Positions 7,779 to 16,791 of a stretch of 64,000 nucleotides of DNA are shown here, in pieces. Position numbers and translations under genes: made by a program. Location: NCBI RefSeq assembly GCF_026340305.1, contig NZ_JAPEPI010000001.1:4588001-4652000 (forward strand), written 5' to 3'. Each line of letters starts with the position of its first letter. Within the stretch, counting starts at the first letter, position 1. The notes below the pieces were generated by a model that was given only the letters and a program-made list of their open reading frames with translations, did no database searches and was not told where the DNA came from. Source of the stretch: Streptomyces sp. NBC_01381 (GTDB taxonomy: Bacteria; Actinomycetota; Actinomycetes; Streptomycetales; Streptomycetaceae).

Positions 7779-8675
7779 GCCGCGACGGCCGTACAGCGCT
7801 GGCAGGAGCTGTTCCTCCTCATAGGCGAAGTGCTCCTCAAGCCCCGCCGCGAGCCGGTCGAGTTCGCCGACCAAGTCGGGGGCCGCTTCCGGATCGGCGA
7901 TGAGCGCCTCCAGTTCGGTCAGCGCCCGCGCGACCGCCTCGTGCTCATCGCGGAGCCTGGCGATCCCCGGGGCCAACTCCGGGAACTGCCGCTCCAGGTC
8001 GGTGAAGGCGCCGTCCTCGTTGGTGTGGTGTTCGTGGAGCGCGCCGCAGAGGGTGAGGCAGTGCCGGGCGAGCTGCTGCCCGAGGGAGAGCGCGGGGCGT
8101 GCCGTCGCGTCCTGCTCGGCAGCTTCCTTGCGCAACGCGGCGAGCTCGCCGCGCAGCTCGCCGTGGACGCGGACCAGGTGGTCGGCGATCGCCCGGTGCC
8201 GCGTGGGGTCGGCCGCGCTGAGGCGGTGCAGCGCGACGACGGGGATGGTGCGGTCCGTGCCCTCCTGGTAGGCGGCGAACGCCGGGTCGCGCTCGCACTG
8301 CGCCGCGAACTGGCGGTCGCGCTCCGCCCCTTGGAGAATTTCGGCCGTGGCAGGGTAGCCGTCGATGCCGCCGTCGCCGTCGCCGATCTCCACGGTGAGC
8401 AGAGGGTTGGCGAGGAGGTTGTGGTACCAGTCGGGATTCTTGTCGCCGCCGCCGTTGGAGGCGAAGACGAGGAGCCGGTCGCCGTCACGCGCGTACACGG
8501 CGGGATTGCTCCGGGGCTGCCCGCTGCGGGCGCCGGTGGTGGTCAGGAGGACGAGCGGGGCGCCGGCGAACATGCCGCCGACCTGGCCGCCGTTGGCCCG
8601 GAACTCGGCCATGAGCTGTCGGTTGAACTCGGCGGGGGAGGGGAGCTGCGCGGGCTGTTCAGGCTCTTCGGGCAT
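7776..8675 (-). CDS. deazaflavin-dependent nitroreductase (Ddn-like) fused to hemerythrin domain
   Basis: This 299-residue protein joins two modules. Residues 1-150 resemble the F420-dependent Ddn/AcgA fold: the strand PLVLLTTTGARSGQPRSNP, then ASNGGGDKNPDWYHNLLANP. Residues 165-295 form a hemerythrin HHE four-helix bundle with candidate iron ligands in HLVRVH, HEHHTNED, RDEHEAV and EEHFAYEEEQLLP. The combination suggests a redox enzyme coupled to O2 or NO sensing or di-iron chemistry. ATG at 8675 follows GAAGGGGT; an upstream in-frame Met has no ribosome site. It is divergent from a MarR gene, with a 20-bp palindrome between them, so MarR control is likely. Domain calls are firm; function is inferred. 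Confidence 0.8.
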   Translation of the reverse strand: MPEEPEQPAQLPSPAEFNRQLMAEFRANGGQVGGMFAGAPLVLLTTTGARSGQPRSNPAVYARDGDRLLVFASNGGGDKNPDWYHNLLANPLLTVEIGDGDGGIDGYPATAEILQGAERDRQFAAQCERDPAFAAYQEGTDRTIPVVALHRLSAADPTRHRAIADHLVRVHGELRGELAALRKEAAEQDATARPALSLGQQLARHCLTLCGALHEHHTNEDGAFTDLERQFPELAPGIARLRDEHEAVARALTELEALIADPEAAPDLVGELDRLAAGLEEHFAYEEEQLLPALYGRRG

Positions 8676-8733
8676 GGCTGTGTACCCCTTCGATAGCATC
8701 GGCATCGCAGGTGCGTTTGCTTTGAAAGCGAAG

Positions 8734-8753
8734 TAGCTTTGACATCAAAGCTA
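8734..8753. promoter_or_regulatory. MarR operator palindrome
   Basis: TAGCTTTGA-CA-TCAAAGCTA, a perfect 9-bp-arm palindrome with a 2-base centre, sits between the divergent Ddn-hemerythrin and MarR genes, 16 bases before the MarR start. A related half, GCTTTGAAAGC, lies just upstream (8719-8729). Position and size fit a MarR-family operator giving autoregulation and control of the divergent gene. Confidence 0.75.
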
Positions 8754-8769
8754 TTGAGGAGGGTGACGA

Positions 8770-9231
8770 GTGTCAACCGGCGACCAGACCGGTCCGGAGG
8801 TCGACGACGCCGTCCGGACCCTGCTCCTGCTGATGCCGCGCATGGTCGGACGCGTGAAGCGGATCAAGATCCCCGAAGAGCTGCAGTCGCTGGCGCTCGC
8901 GCCCCGCCATCTCTCGCTCCTCGCCTATCTGCTCTTCGACGGCCCGATGAGCGTCAATGAACTGGCCGCCCGCCTGGAGGTCGCACCGACGACCGTGAGC
9001 CTGATGGTCGGCGAGCTGAGCCGTAAGGGAGTCCTGGAGCGGCAGGAGGACCCGGCCGACCGCAGGCGCAAGATCGTCGACATCGCCGATGCGCACCGCC
9101 CCTCGATCGATGGCTGGCTGGGCCGGGGTGCGGTCGCCTGGCGCAAGGCGCTCGCACCGCTGACGGCGGCCGAGCGGAAGCTGTTCATCGACACGCTCAC
9201 GGCGTACGAGGACGGCCTCGCCGACGGCTGA
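8770..9231 (+). CDS. MarR family transcriptional regulator
   Basis: The 153-residue winged-helix protein has the MarR DNA-binding core at about residues 50-115: SVNELAARLEVAPTTVSLMV is the recognition helix and RQEDPADRRRKIV the basic wing with the family DxRxxR motif. GTG at 8770 follows a strong GAGGAGGG. It is a likely dimeric repressor of itself and of the divergent Ddn-hemerythrin gene through the palindrome at 8734-8753. An electrophilic or oxidant ligand would be typical of the family but is not shown by the sequence. Confidence 0.88.
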   Translation: MSTGDQTGPEVDDAVRTLLLLMPRMVGRVKRIKIPEELQSLALAPRHLSLLAYLLFDGPMSVNELAARLEVAPTTVSLMVGELSRKGVLERQEDPADRRRKIVDIADAHRPSIDGWLGRGAVAWRKALAPLTAAERKLFIDTLTAYEDGLADG

Positions 9232-9240
9232 GCCTGTCTC

Positions 9241-9272
9241 TTGACCTCTGGTGACCTTCTGGTGACCTCTGG
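9241..9272 (+). repeat. three tandem 10-11 bp units TGACCTCTGG
   Basis: TTGACCTCTGG, TGACCTTCTGG and TGACCTCTGG follow one another immediately after the MarR stop codon. The near helical-turn period is compatible with a protein-binding array or simple slippage. No hairpin is formed. Confidence 0.5.
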
Positions 9273-9411
9273 CCTCGAACGGGGTGTCTGCCTCCAGGTC
9301 GACCACCTGCCCGGCGGCCAGGATCCGCTGCCCTCAACACCCGGACCAGGGAGGCCAGTCGGGCCGAGGAACGGCCATCTCACCACCGGCGTGCCGCCAG
9401 GGCTCGGACGG

Positions 9412-9434
9412 TTGTCAGTGCCCGTTGCTACGTT
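9412..9434 (+). promoter_or_regulatory. PafBC/RecA-NDp-type DNA-damage promoter
   Basis: TTGTCAGTG, eight bases, then TACGTT. This matches the actinobacterial LexA-independent damage promoter (TTGTCAGTG-N8-TANNNT) recognised with PafBC. It is correctly oriented 37 bases before the VOC gene. The known motif combines an extended upstream box with a -10 hexamer at this exact spacing. Confidence 0.7.
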
Positions 9435-9470
9435 CAAGGCTTTCGGGTCACTCACGCCAAGGAGCATCAG

Positions 9471-9881
9471 ATGGGATCTCAACTCAACCCGTGCCTCGCC
9501 TTCAACGGGAACGCACGGCAGGCGATCGAGTTCTATCAGGACGTCCTCGGCGGCCGGCTGGATATGGGCACCTACGCCGAATACGGCTCGCCGGACGTGC
9601 CTCACCCCGACAAGATCATGCACGCCACGCTCCGCACCCCGGACGGCTACACGCTGATGGCGTGGGACGTCAGGGAAGAGATGCCCCACACCCCAGGCAA
9701 CAACGTCGCGGTCTTCCTCGACGGCGACGACGCCAAACTCCGCGGCTACTTCGAGAGGCTGTCCGCCGGCGGTACCGTGACGCTGCCCCTGGAGAAGCAG
9801 TCATGGGGTGACGAGGCCGGCTCGCTCGTCGACCGGTTCGGGATCACCTGGATGGTCAACATCACCCAGCAGCCCCGATAG
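9471..9881 (+). CDS. VOC superfamily protein (PhnB/glyoxalase-like)
   Basis: The 136-residue product is a single PhnB-type vicinal-oxygen-chelate protein: two beta-alpha-beta-beta-beta modules starting NPCLAFNGNARQAIEFYQDVLGG, with GYTLMAWDV in the middle and a C-terminal WGDEAGSLVDRFGITWMVN strand typical of the family. ATG at 9471 follows AAGGAG. Members of this subgroup often lack known chemistry. The PafBC-type promoter places it in the DNA-damage response, which is unusual for a VOC protein and may indicate a role in resistance or detoxification. Confidence 0.85.
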   Translation: MGSQLNPCLAFNGNARQAIEFYQDVLGGRLDMGTYAEYGSPDVPHPDKIMHATLRTPDGYTLMAWDVREEMPHTPGNNVAVFLDGDDAKLRGYFERLSAGGTVTLPLEKQSWGDEAGSLVDRFGITWMVNITQQPR

Positions 9882-10353
9882 ACCACGGGGCGGAAAGGCC
9901 GCTCGCGCGGTGCTAAACGCTTTTGCCGTGGCCGGGGATGTACGGGCATGGACGTCTTCACATTCCCGTTGCGTGGATGGGCAGTTGAGTGGGTCGGCCT
10001 CGGCCTGCACATGTTGCCCTGGCCGGCCTGCGGTGTCTTGCTCGTCACCGCGGCGGCCCGGATCCTTGCCGAGAGGTCACGCCGCAAGAGATGGGAGCCC
10101 ATCGTCGCGCGGGGCGTCTCGGGCGCCGCCTGGTCCTTCAGGACGTGCCTCGGGACCTGGAGAGGCTCCTCGTGGCGACCCGCCTCAACCGCGTTCTGCA
10201 GATGGAGAGTTCCGTCACCGAAGGCGACGGGTCACCTCATCCCGCGCTCGGCCTTTGCGAAGACACGGCCGGCCGCTACCGCTGAGCACGACAGAGCCGG
10301 GCCGCACCACGCCGCAGACGCGATGTGACCCGGCTCCGGTCGGCGAGGCGGTC
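9882..10353. other. 472-bp stretch without an intact gene
   Basis: Besides the STAS remnant at 10121-10285 it contains an open frame from ATG 9948 with a hydrophobic N-terminus (LHMLPWPACGVLLVTAAARI). It has no clear ribosome site, and its second half overlaps the remnant in another frame. I do not call it as a gene. No hairpin terminator stands out. Confidence 0.5.
10121..10285 (+). pseudogene. STAS-domain (anti-sigma factor antagonist) C-terminal remnant
   Basis: In this frame GRRLVLQDVPRDLERLLVA followed by TRLNRVLQMESSVTEGDG resembles the last strand and helix of a STAS domain (RspB/SpoIIAA-like), where the pattern L-x-x-V/P-x-x-L/V-x-R-L-L-x-x-T-G-L-x-x-V is usual. There is no N-terminal half with the DSS phosphorylation motif and no start codon with a ribosome site. 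It is therefore probably a degraded anti-anti-sigma gene. Similarity is judged by eye only. Confidence 0.45.
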
Positions 10354-12786
10354 TCAGCGGCGCTCGCGCACCTTCACCACCTTCAGCTTCGGGTCGCTCA
10401 GGATGTCCTTCTCGCAGAAGCGCGAGGTGACCCAGCGCTCATCCGCGTACAGCCGCGTCTGATCGCTGTAATGCGGCGAGTTGGGGTTCGACGACTGCGC
10501 GTACGTCAGGAGCGTGCGGGCCTCGGGGCAGCGGCCCTTGTTCCAGCCCACCGCCTGGATGTGGCTCGATCCGTGCGCGACCTCGGTGTAGCCGCCGGAC
10601 TCCGCGTCCCAGACCGGCTCGACCTTGTTCCATACGCCGATGGATTCCGTGCCGCCGTGGATCGGGATGCGCTGTCCGCCGCGTACGACGAACTGGTTCT
10701 GCCCCAGCGGCGCGTCGACCGCGATCCCCGCCTCATTCAGCTCGGTCACCGCGTCGGCGAGCGCGGTCGCGAAGCCCGGCGCGGCCGTGTTGAGGGTGTT
10801 CGGGGTGCGCACCGGGTCGGCGGCCGAGAACGGCACCTTCCACAGCTGGGCGTTCGGCACGGTGGCCGTCAGCTTGCGCCAGAACCGGTCGAAGAGCAGC
10901 GCGCCCCTGCTGTCCGTGTTCATGGTGCGGTCCCAGGCCTTGAGGGCGTCGCAGGCCTTGCGTACGTCGACTGCCGCGCCGTCACCGTCCGTTGCTGTGC
11001 CTCCGGGCAGTGCCGCGCAGGCGCGTGCCGCGTCGCCGGCCGCCAGGTCACCGGCGGGCGCGCGGTTGGCGAACTGCTGCTCCTGGAGATCCTTGACCGT
11101 CAGGCCGCCCTTCGCGGCCATCGCCGAGACATCTTCGATCGCGCCGCGCGTGCGCAGGGAGCGCTGCGTGCCGATCGTCCCGAAGACCCGCTCGTAGCCG
11201 GTGATCGGCCGGTCCGCGTTGGTCAACCAGGCGCTGTCGTTGGAGTTCTCGGCGTACGGGGCGTCCTTGATGGTCGGCATCTTCGACGGGCCGAAGACAC
11301 CCGGCTGGAGCGCGTCCTTGTCCGAGCCGAGCGCGCAGTCGCCGCGCGAGCCGTCGAGCACGGCCACACCCGACGCCGGATACGTCACCTTGCCCAGATC
11401 GGTTGAGCAGCGCTGGGCCAGGTCGTCGGTGATGCGGGGCAGCAACTGCGACTGGGTGAGCAGCGAGTGTCCCGCGCGGTCCGCGGCCACCGTGTTCACC
11501 CACGGGAGCCCCTGGGTCTCGCGCAGGGACTTCAGGATGCCGTCGGTGGAGCGGGCCTTGCCGAAGCCGAGGTCGGTGTCGTTGCCGCGCAGATTCACCG
11601 CGTTGGGGTCGTTCAGCGCGTACGCGGTCTTCGCCGTCCAGGGCAGCGGGAGCTGAGAGCCGAGCGCGGTGGTGACCGGGCCGTACCGGGTCCACCACTG
11701 GGTACGGGTCACCGGAGCGCCGTCCTTGACCGGCACCTCGACCGTCCGCTTCGTCATCTTCTCCGGCTTGCCGTCCACCAGATAGCTGGTCGGGTCGGCC
11801 GGATCGAGGGTCAGCTGGTGCAGATTGAGGGTCACGCCGGTCGCCACCGTGTGGCTCCACGCCACATCGCCGTTGAAGCCGATGTTGACCACGCTCGTGC
11901 CGAGCAGCGAGCCGCCCGAGACGTTCAGCTCGCCGGGGATGGTCTGCTGCGACTGCCAGAAGCGGCGGCCGCCCTGCCAGGGGTAGTGCGGATTGCCGAG
12001 CAGCAGGCCCTTGCCGTTCGCGGTGGTCTTCCCGCTGAACGCCACGGCGTTGGAGCCCATGTCGGCGTCGTCCGCCGAGAACATCTCGCGTGCGGCCTTC
12101 GCCGTGCGCTGCGGGTCGGGCGCGCCCCGGTCCGCGGTCTTCGTGGCCTTCGCTGTCTTCGCGGTCGGCGGCTGCGCGGCGGTGATGCCGTCGATGCCGC
12201 GCCCCTGGCCGCCGAGGACCTGGACCGCGAAGCCCTGCCGGGCCACGTCGAGGGAGGTGATCGGGCGCAGCCACTTGGCGCCCTTGCAGGCCGGGTCGGT
12301 GACGCGGTTCTGCCTCAGCCAGGCGTTGTAGCCCGCCGCGAAGCCGCGCATCAGCTTCTTCGACGCGGCGCTCGGCCCGGCGGGGGCGGGCTGCTTGAGG
12401 AGCTTCTCGACCGTGCGCGTGTCGCGGACACCGCCGAAGTAGAGGTCGCTGGAGAGGTTCGTGGTCGCCGAGGACAGCGAGCCGTCGGGCTTGCCGTCAG
12501 GGCCGAAGTGACGTGACCGTTCCCCGCGTACGGTCACATATCCCTCGGCGAGGGTGCACACCTGATCGGCGGCCTGCGCCCAGCCGGTGCCGAAGCCGAG
12601 GTTCTCGTAGTCCTTGGCGAGGATGTGCGGGATGCCGTACTGGGTGTAGCGGACGGTGGCGGAAAGGCCGCCGCCCGACGGGCGGGCGCCGCGCTCGTCG
12701 GCCACGCCGGCGGACGAGGGCAGGAGGGCCGTGGCGGTCAACAGGCTGATGCCGAGGGCCGTCAGGCGTCTGGTGCGGGTACGCAT
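10354..12786 (-). CDS. secreted penicillin acylase family (Ntn-hydrolase) protein
   Basis: This 810-residue protein belongs to the penicillin G / acyl-homoserine-lactone acylase family, made as an inactive precursor and self-cleaved into alpha and beta chains. A Sec signal of about 30 residues (MRTRTRRLTALGISLLTATA) precedes the alpha part. The maturation site is MGSNAVAFSG near residue 243, where the Ser after Gly becomes the N-terminal nucleophile of the beta chain; GNPHYPW follows as usual. ATG at 12786 follows GGGAGG. Extracellular deacylation of beta-lactams, AHLs, lipopeptides or lipids is known for relatives; the substrate cannot be deduced. It is divergent from an acyl-CoA synthetase gene, which could activate the released fatty acid. 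Confidence 0.88.
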   Translation of the reverse strand: MRTRTRRLTALGISLLTATALLPSSAGVADERGARPSGGGLSATVRYTQYGIPHILAKDYENLGFGTGWAQAADQVCTLAEGYVTVRGERSRHFGPDGKPDGSLSSATTNLSSDLYFGGVRDTRTVEKLLKQPAPAGPSAASKKLMRGFAAGYNAWLRQNRVTDPACKGAKWLRPITSLDVARQGFAVQVLGGQGRGIDGITAAQPPTAKTAKATKTADRGAPDPQRTAKAAREMFSADDADMGSNAVAFSGKTTANGKGLLLGNPHYPWQGGRRFWQSQQTIPGELNVSGGSLLGTSVVNIGFNGDVAWSHTVATGVTLNLHQLTLDPADPTSYLVDGKPEKMTKRTVEVPVKDGAPVTRTQWWTRYGPVTTALGSQLPLPWTAKTAYALNDPNAVNLRGNDTDLGFGKARSTDGILKSLRETQGLPWVNTVAADRAGHSLLTQSQLLPRITDDLAQRCSTDLGKVTYPASGVAVLDGSRGDCALGSDKDALQPGVFGPSKMPTIKDAPYAENSNDSAWLTNADRPITGYERVFGTIGTQRSLRTRGAIEDVSAMAAKGGLTVKDLQEQQFANRAPAGDLAAGDAARACAALPGGTATDGDGAAVDVRKACDALKAWDRTMNTDSRGALLFDRFWRKLTATVPNAQLWKVPFSAADPVRTPNTLNTAAPGFATALADAVTELNEAGIAVDAPLGQNQFVVRGGQRIPIHGGTESIGVWNKVEPVWDAESGGYTEVAHGSSHIQAVGWNKGRCPEARTLLTYAQSSNPNSPHYSDQTRLYADERWVTSRFCEKDILSDPKLKVVKVRERR

Positions 12787-12875
12787 GGTGCCTCCCAACT
12801 GGTGTGGCGGGAAGGGGCGGTTGAGCGTACCAACCGGTATGTCGCTTGATCGAGCAGTCGAACCGGCCTTGTTCG

Positions 12876-12922
12876 CGACCCGCCCGGAGCCTTGACGTTC
12901 ACGACCCGTCCGGAGCCTTGAC
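12876..12922 (+). repeat. tandem 21-bp direct repeat, 26-bp period
   Basis: CGACCCGCCCGGAGCCTTGA at 12876 recurs with one change at 12902, in the region between the divergent acylase and acyl-CoA synthetase genes. Each copy ends in TTGAC, which resembles a -35 element, so duplicated promoter elements or a repeated operator are possible. Confidence 0.55.
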
Positions 12923-12953
12923 CGCCGTGACGGGCGGGGCACAGGATCACGCC

Positions 12954-14456
12954 ATGACGGGTGTACGCGGAAACACGGTCGACGGGGTCCTCCGGCGGAG
13001 CGCGCGGCGCGTGCCGGGGCGGGTGGCGCTGCGCTACGGCGAGCGCTCCTGGACGTACGCGGAACTGGACGACGCCGTATCCCGCGCGGCGCAGGTGCTG
13101 CGCGACGCGGGACTCGGCCACGGGGACCGCGTAGGCGCCTACGCCCACAACTCCGACGCCTATCTCATCGGCTTCCTCGCCTGCTCGCGGGCGGGCCTGG
13201 TCCATGTGCCGGTCAACCAGAACCTCGTCGGCGACGACCTGGCGTACATCGTGGGCCAGTCGGGCAGCTCCCTCGTCCTCGCCGACCCGGACATCGCGCC
13301 GCGCCTTCCCGGCGACGTCCGCGTCATCGCCCTGCGCGACGCGGACGACTCCCTGCTCGCACGGCTCGCGTCAGCACCGGCGTACGACGGGGACGAGCCC
13401 GGGACGGACGACTTGGCGCAGCTGCTCTATACGTCCGGCACAACGGCCCTCCCCAAGGGCGCGATGATGACCCACCGCGCCTTGGTGCACGAATACGTCA
13501 GCGCCATCACCGCCCTTGACCTCAAGGAGACGGACAAGCCCGTCCACTCGCTGCCGCTGTACCACTCGGCGCAGATGCACGTCTTCCTGCTGCCCTACCT
13601 CGCGGTGGGCGCCGAGAACACCGTCCTCGACGCACCCGCCGCCGAGCCGATCTTCGACCTGGTCGAGGCGGGCCGCGCCGACAGCCTCTTCGCGCCGCCC
13701 ACGGTGTGGATCGGCCTGTCGAACCACCCCGGCTTCGCGACGCGCGACCTCGGCGGCCTGCGCAAGGCCTACTACGGGGCGTCGATCATGCCCGTACCCG
13801 TCCTCGAACGGCTGCGCGAACGGCTCCCGTCGCTCGGCTTCTACAACTGCTTCGGGCAGAGCGAGATCGGCCCGCTGGCCACGGTCCTCGGGCCCGACGA
13901 GCACGAGGGGCGGATGGACTCCTGCGGGCGGCCCGTCCTCTTCGTCGAGGCACGCGTCGTGGACGAGCGCGGCCAGGAGGTGCCCGACGGCACACAGGGC
14001 GAAGTCGTCTACCGCTCCCCGCAGTTGTGCGAGGGCTACTGGGACAAGCCCGAGGAGACCAAGGAGGCGTTCCGCGACGGATGGTTCCACTCCGGGGACC
14101 TGGCCGTGCGGGACGAGGAGGGCTACTTCACGGTCGTCGACCGGGTGAAGGACGTCATCAACTCAGGCGGTGTCCTCGTCGCTTCCCGCCAGGTCGAGGA
14201 CGCGCTCTACACCCACGAACGGGTCGCCGAGACCGCCGTGATCGGCCTGCCGGACGAGCGCTGGATCGAGGCGGTCACCGCCGTCGTCGTACGCAGTGGT
14301 GAGGTCACCGAGGCCGAACTCATCGCCCACGCACGCGAGAAGCTCGCCCACTTCAAGGCACCCAAGCGGATCCTGTTCGTGGACGAGCTGCCGCGCAACG
14401 CGAGCGGAAAGATCCTCAAGCGGGAGCTGCGGGACCGGTTCAGCGACGCGTCCTAG
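12954..14456 (+). CDS. acyl-CoA synthetase (FadD-type ANL enzyme)
   Basis: This is a 500-residue ligase with a complete ANL motif set: LLYTSGTTALPKGAMMTH near residue 157, YNCFGQSE near 298, the GWFHSGDLAVRDEEGYF hinge region near 380, DRVKDVINSGG near 395, and PRNASGKILKREL with the catalytic Lys near 485. I chose ATG 12954 because family members start shortly before the NTVDGVLRRSARRVPGRVAL segment; the longer frame runs into the divergent promoter. It is probably regulated together with the divergent secreted acylase. It converges on paaK with repeat copy c between them. Confidence 0.87.
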   Translation: MTGVRGNTVDGVLRRSARRVPGRVALRYGERSWTYAELDDAVSRAAQVLRDAGLGHGDRVGAYAHNSDAYLIGFLACSRAGLVHVPVNQNLVGDDLAYIVGQSGSSLVLADPDIAPRLPGDVRVIALRDADDSLLARLASAPAYDGDEPGTDDLAQLLYTSGTTALPKGAMMTHRALVHEYVSAITALDLKETDKPVHSLPLYHSAQMHVFLLPYLAVGAENTVLDAPAAEPIFDLVEAGRADSLFAPPTVWIGLSNHPGFATRDLGGLRKAYYGASIMPVPVLERLRERLPSLGFYNCFGQSEIGPLATVLGPDEHEGRMDSCGRPVLFVEARVVDERGQEVPDGTQGEVVYRSPQLCEGYWDKPEETKEAFRDGWFHSGDLAVRDEEGYFTVVDRVKDVINSGGVLVASRQVEDALYTHERVAETAVIGLPDERWIEAVTAVVVRSGEVTEAELIAHAREKLAHFKAPKRILFVDELPRNASGKILKRELRDRFSDAS

Positions 14457-14578
14457 GCGCTAAGCGCTCCGCGGGAAGTGAACGAGGTGCCGTCGCTGGT
14501 CTGCGGCTGTGTTGTGGCTGGTCGCGCCCACGCGGCGGAGCCGCACATGTCACAGCCCCGCGCCCCTTCGGGGCGCTG
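14457..14578 (+). repeat. stop-codon-anchored hairpin repeat, copy c (module B)
   Basis: Begins at the TAG stop (TAGGCGCT...CCGCG), includes GAGGTGCCGTCG and the TGCGGCTGTGTTGTGGCTGG core, and ends with module B: GCGGCGGAGCCGC, ACATGTCACAGCC and the hairpin GCGCCCC-TTC-GGGGCGC (14560-14576). It lies between convergent genes. Module B is nearly identical to the copy at 32110-32189. Confidence 0.75.
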
Positions 14579-14608
14579 CCGATCCGCAGCGGACTTCGAC
14601 AAGACCGC

Positions 14609-15895
<1,287 letters not shown>

Positions 15896-15921
15896 ATGGA
15901 GTTTCTCCCGTCCCAAACGGG

Positions 15922-15939
15922 CGACCGATCATTCGGTCG
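15922..15939. promoter_or_regulatory. palindromic operator upstream of paaK
   Basis: CGACCGA-TCAT-TCGGTCG, a perfect 7-bp-arm palindrome 27 bases upstream of the paaK start. The ACCGA-N-TCGGT pattern is typical of TetR-family (PaaR-like) operators in actinobacteria. No TetR gene is adjacent. Confidence 0.65.
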
Positions 15940-16161
15940 TGGATCTTCTGTCGTGGTCAGTAATCCAGTCGCGGGGGCGGCCGTCAAGAGATCGCACACG
16001 ACGGCTTCCCGCGTCGCCCTTCCCGCGGTGTGAGCTGCGTGGACGGCTTTTGCCGGGGGCAGCTGCACCCGGGGGCCGCGGGCCCTGCCGCGCGCGCCGC
16101 GGGGACGTACGATTGCGGCCACCCGGCACGATCAACACGGCCGTTTCCAGGGGGACATCCC

Positions 16162-16791
16162 GTGCAGCGCAGCACCTCGTCCGCAGTCCGCTTCCTGACC
16201 GCCGGCGCTCTCGCGGCCGTACTGCTTGGAGGAGCCGGTGCCGGGCAGGCCGCCGCCACTCCCACCGCCGTCCCCGCTCAGCGGACCGCCCTCGCGCACG
16301 GCACGCCGTACGACCTGCTCCGTCCGCTCGCCGACCTCTCCGCCCAGCGGCTTGCCACCGCTGACCTCGTCGCGGCCGCGAAGTACGGCACGGACAGCCC
16401 CATCGACGACCCGGCCCGCGAGAAGCAGGTCCTCGACGACGTCGCACGGCAGGCGCGGGAGGTGGGTGCCGACCCCAAGGTGACGGTGCGGATCTTCCGC
16501 GATCAGATCGAGGCGAACAAGGTGGTGCAGCGCGCGCTGCACCACCGGTGGGACGCCGACCCGTCCCAGGCGCCGACCGAGCGGCCGGACCTCGCGGAGG
16601 TCCGCAAGGAGATCAACCGCGTGAACGGCGAACTCGTCCGCGCCGTCGCCGCATCGCCGTCCGCGCGCACGGCCCCCTACTGCGGCGGACTGCTGACCGC
16701 GGCGGCCGTGCACGTACGGCACGACCGACAGCTCGACGCGCTGCACACCATCGCCTTGGAGCGGGCGCTTCGGTCCGTCTGCGGGGCTTAG
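16162..16791 (+). CDS. secreted chorismate mutase, AroQ-gamma (*MtCM-like)
   Basis: This 209-residue exported chorismate mutase would convert chorismate to prephenate outside the cytoplasm. A Sec signal covers residues 1-34 (RFLTAGALAAVLLGGAGAG). The catalytic helix pattern is visible: DLLRPLADLSAQRLATADLV, then AAKYGTDSPIDDPAREKQVL, then FRDQIEANKVVQ, which carry the Arg, Lys, Glu and Gln active-site residues of the gamma class. Two Cys (YCGG and VCGA near the end) could form the disulfide seen in secreted homologues. GTG 16162 follows CAGGGGGA; an upstream in-frame ATG would place the signal internally. The stop overlaps the convergent P450 stop by 4 bases. Confidence 0.82.
   Translation: MQRSTSSAVRFLTAGALAAVLLGGAGAGQAAATPTAVPAQRTALAHGTPYDLLRPLADLSAQRLATADLVAAAKYGTDSPIDDPAREKQVLDDVARQAREVGADPKVTVRIFRDQIEANKVVQRALHHRWDADPSQAPTERPDLAEVRKEINRVNGELVRAVAASPSARTAPYCGGLLTAAAVHVRHDRQLDALHTIALERALRSVCGA

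Noticed and set aside
9948..10328. 126-codon frame with a hydrophobic start
   Set aside because: No ribosome site, and the second half is Arg/Ser/Ala low-complexity overlapping the STAS-like remnant in a different frame.
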